NCBI GenBank assembly: GCA_016801845.1
Contig: CM028912.1
Location: 22,161,501-22,225,500, forward strand
Direction of reading: 5' to 3'
Length of the DNA: 64,000 nucleotides
Source: Polydactylus sextarius
Lineage: Eukaryota > Chordata > Actinopteri > Polynemidae
Every line of letters begins with the position of its first letter. Within the stretch, counting starts at the first letter, position 1. A model generated the notes under the pieces. The model was not told the DNA's origin and did not search any database. It worked only from the letters and a program-made list of their open reading frames with translations. A program made the translations under genes and the position numbers. This document shows positions 23,986 through 34,622 of this stretch, piece after piece.

Positions 23986-25590
23986 GTTCTGTGTTAGGAC
24001 CAATACTCTTTATCTTGTACATGCTTCCCTTAGGAAACATCATCAGGAAGCACAATATAAACTTCCATTGTTATGCAGACGATACCCAGCTGTACTTATC
24101 TATGAAACCAGATGAAACTAACCAGGTCATCAAACTTCAGGATTGTCTTAAAGACATAAAGACCTGGATGACTCAGAATTTCTTACTTTTAAATTCAGAC
24201 AAAACCAAAGTCATCATACTTGGCCCTGAACATCTAAGAACATCATTTTCAGATCACATAGCTAATCTGGATGGCATCACTTTGGCCCCAGTTCTACTGT
24301 GAGGAATCTTGGAGTAATCTTTGATCAAGACATATCCTTTGTATCACATATTAGACAAGTCTCTAGAACAGCTTTTTTCCACCTACGTAATATTGCAAAA
24401 ATCAGAGGCATCCTGTCTAGAAAGGATGCTGAAAAGTTAATTCATGCATTTGTTACTTCTAGACTGGACTACTGTAACTCTCTACTATCAGGGTGTTCCA
24501 GTAACTCCATCAAAACCCTTCAGCTAATCCAGAATGCTGCAGCAGGGGTATTGACAGTAAGTAGGACCAGAGATCATATTTCTCCAGTATTGGCTGCTCT
24601 TCATTGGCTTCCGGTAAAATCTAGAATAGAATTCAAAATCCTCCTGCTTGCCTATAAAACCCTTAATGATCAGGCTCCATCATATCTTAAAGAACTCATA
24701 GTTCCTTATTATCCTAATAGATCACTTCGATCACAAACTGCTGGTTTACTTGTGGTTCCTAGAGTCTCTAAGACCAGAATGGGAGGTAGAGCCTTCAGTT
24801 ATCAGGCTCCTCTCCTATGGAACCAGCTCCCAGTTTGGGTCCGGGAGGCAGACACCGTTTCTACCTTTAAGGTTAGACTAAAAACTTTCCTTTATGATAA
24901 AGCCTATCGTTAAGGATGGTCCAGGCAGGACACGGGCCTGCCTGAACCATCCTTTAGTTAAGCTGCTATAGGATTAGACTGCTAGGGGACTCTGACAATA
25001 CACTGCTCCTCTCTGTCCCTCACTCCTCACATCTCTTTCTCTCCCTCACACTTCATGTCCTGATATTTATATTTATATATTACATATTTTTAACATCATC
25101 TGCTCTCTCTCGCAGTTGTGTCTCCCCCTACCCCTTTCTCTTTTACAGGAAGTTTTGACTCCAGAGCTGTTGGACTCCAATTCTTTGATCATCATCATTT
25201 TCATCTTCATCATTATTATTATTATTATTGTAATATTAATTGTAATGATAATTTTACTTTAACAACTACTTGTAACCATCTAGTCTCTACTGTCTCTTCC
25301 TGGTCTCCCACTTTTCTTCCTCCCCCAGCCTCCTCCCTCTCTTTCCTCTGTCTCTTCTCTTTTCCCTGTTTTCATTTCACTCCAACCGGTCGAGGCAGAT
25401 GACCGTCCACTCTGAGTCTGGTTCTGCTGGAGGTTTCTTCCTGTTAAAAGGGAGTTTTTCCTCTCCATTGTCGCCAAGCGCTTGCTCATTGTGGAAATGT
25501 TGGGTTTCTCTATGGTAAAGTGCCTTGAGATAAATGTTTTTATGACCTGGCGCTATATAAATAAAATAAATTGAATTGAATTGAATTGAA
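23986..25590 (+). mobile_element. 5'-truncated L2/CR1-like LINE
   Basis: Two consecutive frames (23991-24302 and 24299-24913) encode the C-terminal half of a reverse transcriptase. The catalytic box is YADD (within 'FHCYADDTQLYLSM'), followed by 'LLNSDKTKVIILGP', 'SRLDYCNSLL', 'LQLIQNAAAGVLT' and 'LHWLPVKSRIEFKI'. One frameshift at about 24299 breaks it. A 3' UTR with a hairpin directly at the stop codon and pyrimidine-rich stretches ends in 'gcgctatataaataaaat' and (TTGAA)n at 25570-25590. Upstream domains are missing. The conserved frame suggests a fairly young copy. It sits inside a hAT relic. Confidence 0.9.
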
Positions 25591-26400
25591 CAGGTGGAGA
25601 GACATTCTGAAAAGATTGCTTGCAATTGTTAAACATCTCGTTGAGCGCAATCTGGCTTTTTGTACTCCATTCGGAGTACGAGCATGGAAATAGCAATTTC
25701 ATGGGTCCAGTTGAATTGATGGCTTAGTTTGACCCAGTCATGAGGGAGCATGTGAGAAGAATAGTTTCAAAAGAATTCTGAAACTTACTTGAGTAAGGGC
25801 ATTCACAATGAACTGATAGGCTTGGTAGGACAGTGAACAACTAATGCAATCATGGAGAGGGTGAAGAGGTCAAAATACGATAGCGTCATAATGGACTTGC
25901 ACCCCAGATCTTAGCCATAATGAGCAACTTTCTGTGGTACTGCACATCGTGAACTGTGAAAATAGAGAAAGGGAGCAAAAACTAAACTAGGATCTTTCTG
26001 ACTGTCGTGGGCAATCGTACAACAATGGAAGTAACATGCAGGATAAAAGACAGGGTCCAAAGGTGAGTCCTTGAGCTTAACAACAAGGCACTGTGGTCCA
26101 TGTAGCAGTCACACATTAAACCTGGTAGTTGGTGATGCCGCTAAATCTTCAGTGACATCTTTAAACTTTTTCGGATTGTTAGAACGTCTGTACACTTTTG
26201 TTTAGTGTTTCAATTCACCGCTGGACGATTCTCCAAAGCCTTGTGTGCAACAAGATGGGAATCAAGGGTGGATGCTGTGAAAGCTCTGCAGTACCAGCTG
26301 CCTGAGCTAATCTGCCTTTTGGATGACCTGTCTGCACTGAGGGAGTATGCTGAGGAGAAGCACAATCCAATGCTCACAGCATATGTAAGGAAATGAAGAA
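25591..26400 (+). mobile_element. hAT transposon relic, DUF4371 part (3' piece)
   Basis: It resumes directly after the L2 tail with 'RWRDILKRLLAIVKHLVERN', then 'IQNELIGLVGQ', 'MERVKRSKYDSVIMD' and, in the frame at 26205-26396, 'RFSKALCATRWESRVDAVKA' and 'QLPELICLLDD'. These are successive blocks of the DUF4371 region and the T-R-W-E-S-R block of TTF/hAT transposases. Several frameshifts and stops are present, and the C-terminal dimerisation domain was not found. Confidence 0.8.
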
Positions 26401-26404
26401 ATGG

Positions 26405-27580
26405 CCCTTTGTGGTGAGTACTGTTATGTGGTATAATGTGTTGTACAACATTAACAAAGTCAGCAAGCATTTGAATTTGAAATTTGAGCTATACACAATT
26501 GATATTAGATGATTAAACTTGAAATGAGAGGATGAGAGACTATTCAAATCAAATGAAATGCAAAGAAATTCAAAGGAAAGACAAAGATGAATAGAAATGC
26601 AGGGACAAGTACAAGTACAGCAACAAAAGACAGGAAGAGGCTGAGAAAGAAAAAGGCAAAGGAGAGACATAAAACATAAGGAAAAACAGACACAGATAAA
26701 AGGCAAGGAAGGCAGGGACAAAGTATAAAGTCAATCATTTTCACAGTAAATTTTGGATATTTATTTCTACAGTTCCATGACTGACCTTTTGCTAACTTCA
26801 GTGCTGTAATACAAGAGAACAACAGATGCTCACACCAACTTCTGTCAGAGACCTTGTTAAACAAGGTATTTGACCTAATAATATCAATTTGACATCTTTT
26901 AGACAAAAAGTGCATTCCTTTTGTTCTTAGATCATATTGTCAATAAAATAAACTGTTTAGCGAGTGCCTTTGTTATAATGTTGTGTTGTTTATTGTAGAG
27001 GCATGGTTCCTAACATCTGCACACCATGGCAGCATGAAGACTGGAGGACCTTTTTTCTGGGATGATTATGGAATGGTGACGGGAAAACATGGACAATGGA
27101 CAATTGAAGAATAAGGACTTGTTTAAATATTTACTGGCTGTTGTCAACACAAAATTGCAACCTTTGCAAACTCACTCTTCCTCTGTACTGTGTCTCTCTC
27201 TCTCATGCACACAATTTATACAAGTTGCCTTAAAATATTTCATCTTTACAATCTCACCCACTCTCTTACACTCACACTCAATCAATCACACTCCCTCTCT
27301 CACACACTACAGTATTCTGTACTTATTTTGTAAACACTGTTAACATTTTGGAAAATGCTGGTGTTATTTGAAACTTAATTACCCCTGGGAGACCATTGTG
27401 ACTAGTTTGGGGAACGTTATTAGTATTAGTATTAGCAGTGTGCTCTAGGTTCATCCTCACTCTTTTATCTTAATTTAGAGCAAGACAGGTGCAAAGCAGG
27501 GGTGGTCCTTGTTTTGTTTGTGTGTTTAAAGAATAAATGCCCCCTCATAGACCCCATAGAGGTTGGATCCAGATTCTACT
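26405..27580. other. gene-free stretch
   Basis: Contains a strongly purine-rich plus strand (about 26520-26725) and CT/CA-rich stretches near 27180-27310. No coding feature or RNA gene was recognised; the hAT relic may extend a little into it. Confidence 0.4.
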
Positions 27581-27584
27581 GATG

Positions 27585-27990
27585 ACAATATTGTTATTAT
27601 TGTTATTATAGTTGTTGTTGTTGTTGTCGTTGTAATGGTAATGGTAATGACAATTTTGCTTTAACAGCTACTTGTGAATATGTAGTCTCTACTGTCTCTT
27701 CCTGGTCTCCCTCCTTTTCTTTCTCCCCCGTCCTCCTCTCCTCCTTTTCCTCTGTCTCGTCTCTTTCTCTTTACTCTGTTTTCATTTCTCTCCAGCTGGT
27801 CGAGGCAGATCAGATCGTCCACTCTGAGTCTGGTTCTGCTGGAGGTTTCTTCCTGTTAGAAGGGAGTTTTTCCACCATTGTCGCCAAGCGCTTGCTCATT
27901 GTGGAAATGTTGGGCTTCTCAATGTAAAGTGCCTTGAGATAAATGTTTTGATGCTTTGGCACTATACAAATAAAATGTAATTGATTTGAA
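27585..27990 (+). mobile_element. L2-like LINE 3' end
   Basis: This matches the 3' UTR of the L2 copy at 23986-25590 nearly base for base: 'tagtctctactgtctcttcc', the pyrimidine tract, 'gtctggttctgctggaggtt', 'cgccaagcgcttgctcattg' and 'aagtgccttgagataaatg', ending in a diverged A/T tail. Only the 3' terminal 400 bp is present, as expected for aborted target-primed reverse transcription. Confidence 0.85.
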
Positions 27991-27994
27991 ATGA

Positions 27995-29550
27995 ACTTCC
28001 TGACTGGATATCAAAAAGTCTTAAAGTGGTTAATTGCAAAAACCCACCAATCCAGGTGAGTTTTAACCAATCAGAGCAAGAAGGAGAAAGTTGCTACCTG
28101 CTGTAGGTGTGTTTGTGTTTGTGTGTTTGTGCCAGAATTGAGGACCAAGTGAACTTGCGGAGCCCATCTTCTAGATATGTGGTCATTCCAGGCTTCTGAC
28201 TGAATGGCACCTTCAGGAAGCAAGACACTTTATCTTTAAGATGCTAATTATATGGAGATTTCATGTAAATAGTTGCTGCTTCTCCCTCACCTCCTCTCTA
28301 GACTGTAAGAGTGAAATGAAATACCAGTGACAGTGAAAAACAACAGGAAGAAAACACATCGCAATTCTAAAAAATTTAAAATAAAAACAATAAAGTCAAA
28401 TGTAACACAAATTGTAATTTTAAATGTTCCTACAGATCTTTTTTCAGTGCCACAGCAACAGTTTCCTGTTCACTTCACTGTAGTTTTCAGTGACAAGAAT
28501 CAGATGTTTAGTGGCACCAAGTGTGAGATTTGTCACTGTTTCACTTGGACTTGCTTCTGAGACGAGACAGACACTAAAAACCTCTGTTGTTCATCTTGCA
28601 CACAACAGACAAAGATAAACTTTGACTCTGGTTATCTGATAGTGAATTTACCTCCAACCACTGGAAGTAATGCTCCTCATACTTTCAAAATAAAGGTTCA
28701 GCTGGAGTAGTTTTTCCCCATTGAACCAGACCCTGTTTGTTGCAGATTTCTACTCAGGGTTTCTACAAGTCACATTTTACAATTTGAACATTTGCATTTG
28801 TGCATTTTTTATATGCTTATTTTCCATCACTAATCATAGTTTTTATTTCCTGTGTCCTAATTGTGTGGTGTGCAGCTGTAACAAAGAAATTTCCCTTCGG
28901 GCATAATTAAATTTTCCATGATCCTGATCCTGATCCTGGACTCTGCTGCTGTTGTGTATTTCTACTTCTTAAGCATATTAAGCTTTCAGACAAAAATAGA
29001 AATTTCCTCATCTTTGCAGTTTCTTTTGGTCTCACCAGTGTCATTGTCATGATTTATTCCCTTGAAGCTGTATGAATCCTCTAGAGAGGCACATAAATAA
29101 GTTAAATTTAATTTCATCTGTGTTACATTCAATTTCATCAGTGTTGTTATTTACAGTTTCATTAAAACAGCATGAAGTGAAACAATAAAGGTAACCTGGC
29201 TGTAGTAAAGTTATTATAATATCATTAGTCATTATGGTGCGTGATAAGCAGGGTTGGGGACTCAAACAATCTTTTTCTTTGTTGGTTGAACATTATTTGA
29301 AAGTTCTGTGCCAAAGGAAGTTTGAGGCAAATTAGAGGAATTTGTGATAATGCTTTCATCTACTCTAGTTACTCATATCAACATATACAGAAGAAATAGA
29401 GCAGGAGAATGGAGCACTAACAAAGCTATGAATGAAAGCTTCCAGTGAAGCCTGAGAGAAAACAGGAAGTGTGAAATGATGTCTATTTCTGTTCAGGAGA
29501 TGTCTAGGTCCCAGAGGAGCCTCCAGGACTCAGACATCTCCTTATAAACA
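27995..29550. other. gene-free stretch
   Basis: No exon, RNA gene or transposon motif was recognised. Open frames at 28.3 and 28.7 kb are composition-driven and have no domain. Confidence 0.4.
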
Positions 29551-29559
29551 CTGACACAT

Positions 29560-29880
29560 CCTCATGCTACTTGACCTGATCGCAGCTTTTGACACCACTG
29601 ACCATGACATTTTATCAAACTGACTGAGGCTCTGGGTGGGTGGGTATTTCTGGTACTGCACAACTTTTAAGTGGGACAAAGAGAAGCAATCACATCAGCC
29701 CTATTTTAGCTTCAACACACTAGGAATTGATTTTAAGACTTTACGGATCACTTTAAATACCTTTAATGCCATGGCTACTGAGTTTATTTTAGATCTTTTA
29801 AGATCTTACAAGCCGGTTCGGTAGCAGAGATCCTCGACAGAGGTCTTCTGACCAGACTGATGACTTTAGGGGCAGACGTG
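29560..29880 (+). mobile_element. internally deleted CR1/L2-like LINE fragment
   Basis: It begins with 'LLDLIAAFDTTDHDIL' (about 29567-29615), the conserved L-D-x-x-A-A-F-D-T-x-D-H block of non-LTR reverse transcriptases. After an abrupt junction it continues with 'FNTLGIDFKTLRITL' and 'LLRSYKPVR', then 'agatcctcgacagaggtctt', which belong to the region after the polymerase. The middle is deleted. It differs from the L2 copy at 23986 and represents another lineage. Confidence 0.65.
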
Positions 29881-29884
29881 TTGT

Positions 29885-31035
29885 TCCCAGGCCCTATATT
29901 GTACATGATGAGCATATATTGTTATCTGTAATTGTATTTATAATCAAGCTTGGTACAAGAAAATATCTTTACGTTTACAAATGAGTGGTGGAGCTTCTGC
30001 TCTGAGTGTATGGCATGGTTTGTGTAATGGAACCACATCAGTTTTGTATGTAATAGAGTGAAGGTAGTTTATGTTGTATTTGTCTCCACCTGGTGTTTGT
30101 TCTGTACAGTTTCTTTTTTGGTCAGCAGACATATCTCTTGTATCTATTTATTTAAGTCACATTTATTCATTGTTTATCACATCATTCACTGGTTTTCTTA
30201 TGTCCTGTTTTATTTTGACACTGACTCTCATGGTGTCTTGTCATGTCTTGTTATTCTTGTATCTTCCCTCCTGTCTGATTACCTGACTCTGCCCTAATGT
30301 GTTGTACCTGTGTCTTGTTTTCTCTGCGTGGTTATATATACACCTCTGTTACCTCAGTGGTTGTCTGTGTTTGTTTCCTTGTCTTGCCTGCTGTGAAGTC
30401 TTGTGTTTTCATGTCACCCCTGTGCCCTTTTCATTCCTCGAGTTGTTATTCGCCTTTTATTTGTACTTTCATTTACCTTCCTGGGTAGTTTTGGTTCTTT
30501 TTGCTAGTGATGGGCTAATTAAGCTGTTGAGAAGCACTGAGCCATTTGAGCCAATAGTTTCATTACTTGGAGAACCTCCACTGTAATATCTGCTGTGGCA
30601 GAAGCATCTCTGTCCAGAGTTTCCCACAGGTTGATATCTGAAAGTTAAACATCAGTACTGAAAGGTTTCACTTTCTATCCCTTTTTACTTGTACTTACTT
30701 TCTGCATTTTATCAATTAACTATTTATAACATTACCTGTGGATGATGGATTTTCAACATTTGCTGGTGGTGATTGAGCTGATGTGGAGGGCTGTTCTTCT
30801 GTTGATGTAAATTGTAAATAAGTTGCAGTTGTCTTCAGGGGACAGGGGGGCGTTGCAAGAGCTGCCCCCATTGACTGCCTTTTCTTAGAAAAGACGTTGT
30901 AGCATGAGGAAGGGGCTGTGCAGCTGTGGTGTTGTTGCAGCAGTCTTGAAAGATGCAGGAACAGTTCCAGTGGAAGGAAAGTTGTTAAACTTCTTCTAAC
31001 AAAAAAATAATGCACTTACAGGAAATTACAAAAAT
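29885..31035. other. gene-free stretch
   Basis: Overlapping open frames at 30.06-30.58 kb are T-rich and without motifs. A serine/proline-rich minus-strand frame at 30716-31015 lies just downstream of the Harbinger transposase relic and could belong to that element; this is not established. Confidence 0.35.
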
Positions 31036-31039
31036 TTCT

Positions 31040-31813
31040 ACTCACTGGTAGAAACATATTGCATCTGTGACAGCTCTTCCATCTCTTGCGTCTTCAGGAC
31101 GGTCAGGATTGTTCTAAGGGTCAACCTCTGGTGCAGTAGGCCAGTTTTCTCCTCATCATTGCGATGTTGTGGAGGACTGTACATGCGACACTCATGTCAC
31201 AGGCCCTTTCGGGGATGACCTGGAGCCTATGAAGGCACTGAAAATTGGCCTTTAGTATACCAGTTGTCATTTCTACTTTGGCTCATGTCCTGCTATGAGC
31301 CAAGTTATACTGATGCTATGTGCCAGGATCAGGGTATGGGATGGGCAGATAGGCGTGGCATATTTGGTCTAGTATTCTCACATGAATTGATTCTAGATGA
31401 CTTGATTATTCTACTAGATCTGTGACAATGTGTAGAGCAATCGTTTGAGTGCAATAGAAGACATTTCTGACAGACTGAAAGATGGTTGCCTTGGAAACAC
31501 ATTCAGTGTCACCAATGTTATAAAGAGAGCTGCCACTGACAAAAAGCAGAGCATAATACAAATGATTTGTTTGGAACTGAAGACATGTCCACAGTGGGTT
31601 TGGTGAGCAAAATGAGGGCTGAGAATATTGTTGAGACAAATGATTGACTAAGATTAAAAATGGAAACACTTGAACAGAAAAGTATCCAGGAATTAGAAAA
31701 TGTCCAAACAGGGTCTGATCACTTTCTCCCAGCGGAGATTTGTTGGGATTATTTGTGCTTCTACATCCACTGGCTCTTTGATGAAAGGACACTACATGTC
31801 TGAGACACCACAC
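31040..31813 (-). mobile_element. PIF/Harbinger transposase relic (HARBI1-like)
   Basis: On the minus strand the frame from 31813 contains 'LLFVSGSSLYNIGDTECVSK' followed by 'VRNVFYCTQ', the helix-turn-helix region of HARBI1-like transposases. After a deletion of the central catalytic part, about 31300-31140 gives 'GILKANFQCLHRL' and 'VACTVLHNIAMMRRKL', the classic C-terminal block around the last catalytic acidic residue. The end near 31060 reads 'DARDGRAVTDAI'. It is non-functional. MADF fragments at 19.5 kb are the usual partner protein but on the other strand and 12 kb away. Confidence 0.7.
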
Positions 31814-31819
31814 AGTGTT

Positions 31820-34440
31820 TCAGGCATGTAGAGTCTCACACAGATCAATCAGAAGCTGCATTTAAAGAGAAACTCTGAATTAGTGGAACAAAACCTGCCA
31901 GTGAGCAGGTTTGCCTCACGGGGTACGTCACAGCAATAACTGACTCAGAGTTCAGATGACCTTGCTTTGTGAAAACAAAAACTCAAGAGTTTCTGTTAAC
32001 ACTGAGGCAACTAACCCTAAGCTGTCATTGAATCCAGGCTCTGAAACCCCAGGTAGCCACGTCCAGTCAGCTCAGGGAGACAAACCACAACCAACACACA
32101 AGTCAGGGAAAGGGATGAAGATAAAATGAGTAGATGGTTTAGCAGCTCTTTGCAGGGTGGGCAGTATTTTATTTATTTATTTATTTTTAAATACTGCAAT
32201 ATTAAAAGGCCAGATAAGGAAACATTAGAAACATTGCTGGTGAGTAATTTAACTAAAATAATTTTAAGATCACTGGGGAATTTTATTAACAAATTAGGGC
32301 AACAGCAAATACGTATGCAAATATTTTCATGGTCAATGAGGGAGCAAGAAGAAGTAATGTCTAGAGAAGAATTTCTGTTTTTTTGTTTCTTTGTTTTTTT
32401 TGTTTTTTTTTTTTTTGTTTGTTTGTTTGTTTATATTTGAGGAAATTGGAAGATTTGTATGAAAGTTTTGACAACTGAACAGGAATTTTACAGTTGTGTG
32501 ATCCTTCAGTAAAATTAGAATATGTTTGGATCAGGAAAGAAATAATTCATTCGGCATGACAATACATAAAATCTGAATTAAGTATTAATTAATTGATCAG
32601 TCAATTAATTGAGAATTGAGTATTAAAGTATATTTTAAAGAAATGAATATACACAGTTATGTTATAAAAAATGCCTCCTGTAGCAACTGACAGGAGTTTT
32701 TACCACAGTGTTTTAAGACATTTCATATTCCAGTGGAACAAGATCAAAAACAGGTAGGTCAGTTAATAACATTTACAGAAATTAATCATAAGCTTGTTCC
32801 AAATAAAGAAATGTTTCAGAATCACCACATATTGTATGTTTATACAGGAAAACAGAAATCTAAGGAATTTCTTAGTTAATATCAAATTAAAACCTTGGGC
32901 TTCAGCCCACAAACGTTGAACTTGTATTTGCATTCTATTTTGTTCCAAATGTGGGAAATAATATATTGGAGAAACAAAAAACTAGACTCTTTCCCTTTCT
33001 TCTGTCTAGCTCTCCTCCCCCAATAACCTTTCTGCCCCATCAAGCCAAAGGCCAGAGGGTCCAGTGTGGAGACCCAGCCACCAGTCGATTTACCAAAACA
33101 AAATCCAAGATGCCAAGTAAAATCCACGATCAATTTAATCCCAGAGGGGGAATTAAAATTTCACCAACAAGACTCAGCAAAACAGGAGCAGTGATCAGTG
33201 TTTCACATTGATGTTGCTCTCCCTGCACTGACACCAATCTCTCTTCTCCATCTACACTACATCCACTAATTCACTCCACCTGCAGAGGGAACCAGAGCAG
33301 CTTGTTGCAGAGATGGTCACTGAGGTGGACACACACACTGATAATGAAGAGAAGATGAAAAGACATCTGAATCATCAACCTCCCACTTTATATGAAAATA
33401 CAAATGAAAATTTGTAGGACACCTTTGACTATCAACATACTGAAAATCAAGCATTTTTACTGTATCATTTTACAGAATTTTCAAATTAAAGTTCCACATC
33501 TGCATGACTATAATAAAATACCTTGCTCCACAATTTCTCTCAAGGACTGACATATCTGAGTACATGACATCTTTGACTACACACATACTGGAAACCAAAC
33601 ATTCTGATTCTGAAATGATTGAATTGAACATTCTGAATTGATACATTTCTGTATCAATTTTAAGAAAATTTCAATCAAATGTCCCACATGTGTATGTAAA
33701 ATGCCTTTACTTGTCAGAATGTGGGTATTACAGACTACGTCTTTATGTCAAGGTTTAATTCAAAGAACATAATCAACCATCTTCAGGGTCCCTTTCAGTT
33801 CAGGACACAAGTTACAGTTTTGATTCATAAGATTTTGTGCACCTTCTTTGTTATTTGGTGTGTGGTTTTTATTGTCTAGTTAAAATATGTGTGTGTTTCT
33901 GGAAAACATGTTGCTCTAATAGCAACTTGTTGCTCCGTTACATTGGTGATGTTTCCTTTTGTCAAGGATACTGGCACAACCTCAGACCAGGACAGACACT
34001 GGGTTCTGGACTTGTTGCTTGAAAAACTCTGTGTCCATTTCTACAAAACCCCCTAAATACAGAAAGTTTCTACTGTGGGATACTGTGAGACATCAGTTAG
34101 TTTAGATCAGCCACAGAGATAACAGCAAAGATTTAAAGACTACTTGTGTCAGAAACACTGATTGCTTTCACAGCTCATTAAAACAGATAAGGGCTCAGAT
34201 GTATGACTCCAGAAACATATTAATGTAAAATCAGACAAGTTTCCTGTTAAATGGCAAAAACACAGTGATGTCCAGAGTGTCAAGCAGACAACATATAGTC
34301 CACAGCAAACAAACACATGTCAGTGGTTAGTCGGTTCATAACTAACCACTGACCTGTTAAAATCACTGAGGGAAGGAACAAGAATCATCCAGAAATGAAT
34401 ATAAACTAAAATGCATGTACTTGTACTGTGCAACATAACT
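31820..34440. other. gene-free stretch upstream of arhgap15
   Basis: No exon recognised. It includes a T-rich run at 32370-32430 and two diverged copies of an AT-rich unit at about 33420-33525 and 33567-33715. The arhgap15 promoter may lie near its right end, but no core promoter element can be assigned with confidence. Confidence 0.4.
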
Positions 34441-34443
34441 GAC

Positions 34444-34474
34444 AAGTGAAGTGAAGTGAAGTGAAGTGAAGTGT
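34444..34474. repeat. (GTGAA)n microsatellite
   Basis: About six tandem GTGAA pentamers, 150 bp upstream of the candidate first coding exon of arhgap15. Confidence 0.9.
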
Positions 34475-34622
34475 CAGAAGTGTCATGCCAGTAAGGTTTT
34501 TTTTTTCAATCAGGAAATGGAGGCTGCAACAGTTATAGTGTGAGACAGCTGGTTTGAAGAAACCACGTGATGAATCATACTTCCTGTAACAGCCAGACCT
34601 CGACTCTTGTGTTTCTTCTTTT

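Noticed and set aside
30058..30586. Overlapping hydrophobic open frames resembling membrane proteins
   Set aside because: T-rich sequence gives Phe/Leu/Cys-rich frames in more than one register; no start context, splice sites or family match.
31406..31813. 135-codon frame considered as a host gene
   Set aside because: Its last third matches the helix-turn-helix part of HARBI1-like transposases and the catalytic centre is deleted, so it is a transposon relic.
1..34600. Search for tRNA, snRNA, 5S rRNA genes and CRISPR-like arrays
   Set aside because: No A/B box pairs with clover-leaf folding, no spliceosomal RNA cores and no regularly spaced short repeats with unique spacers were seen; a covariance-model scan would be the decisive test.
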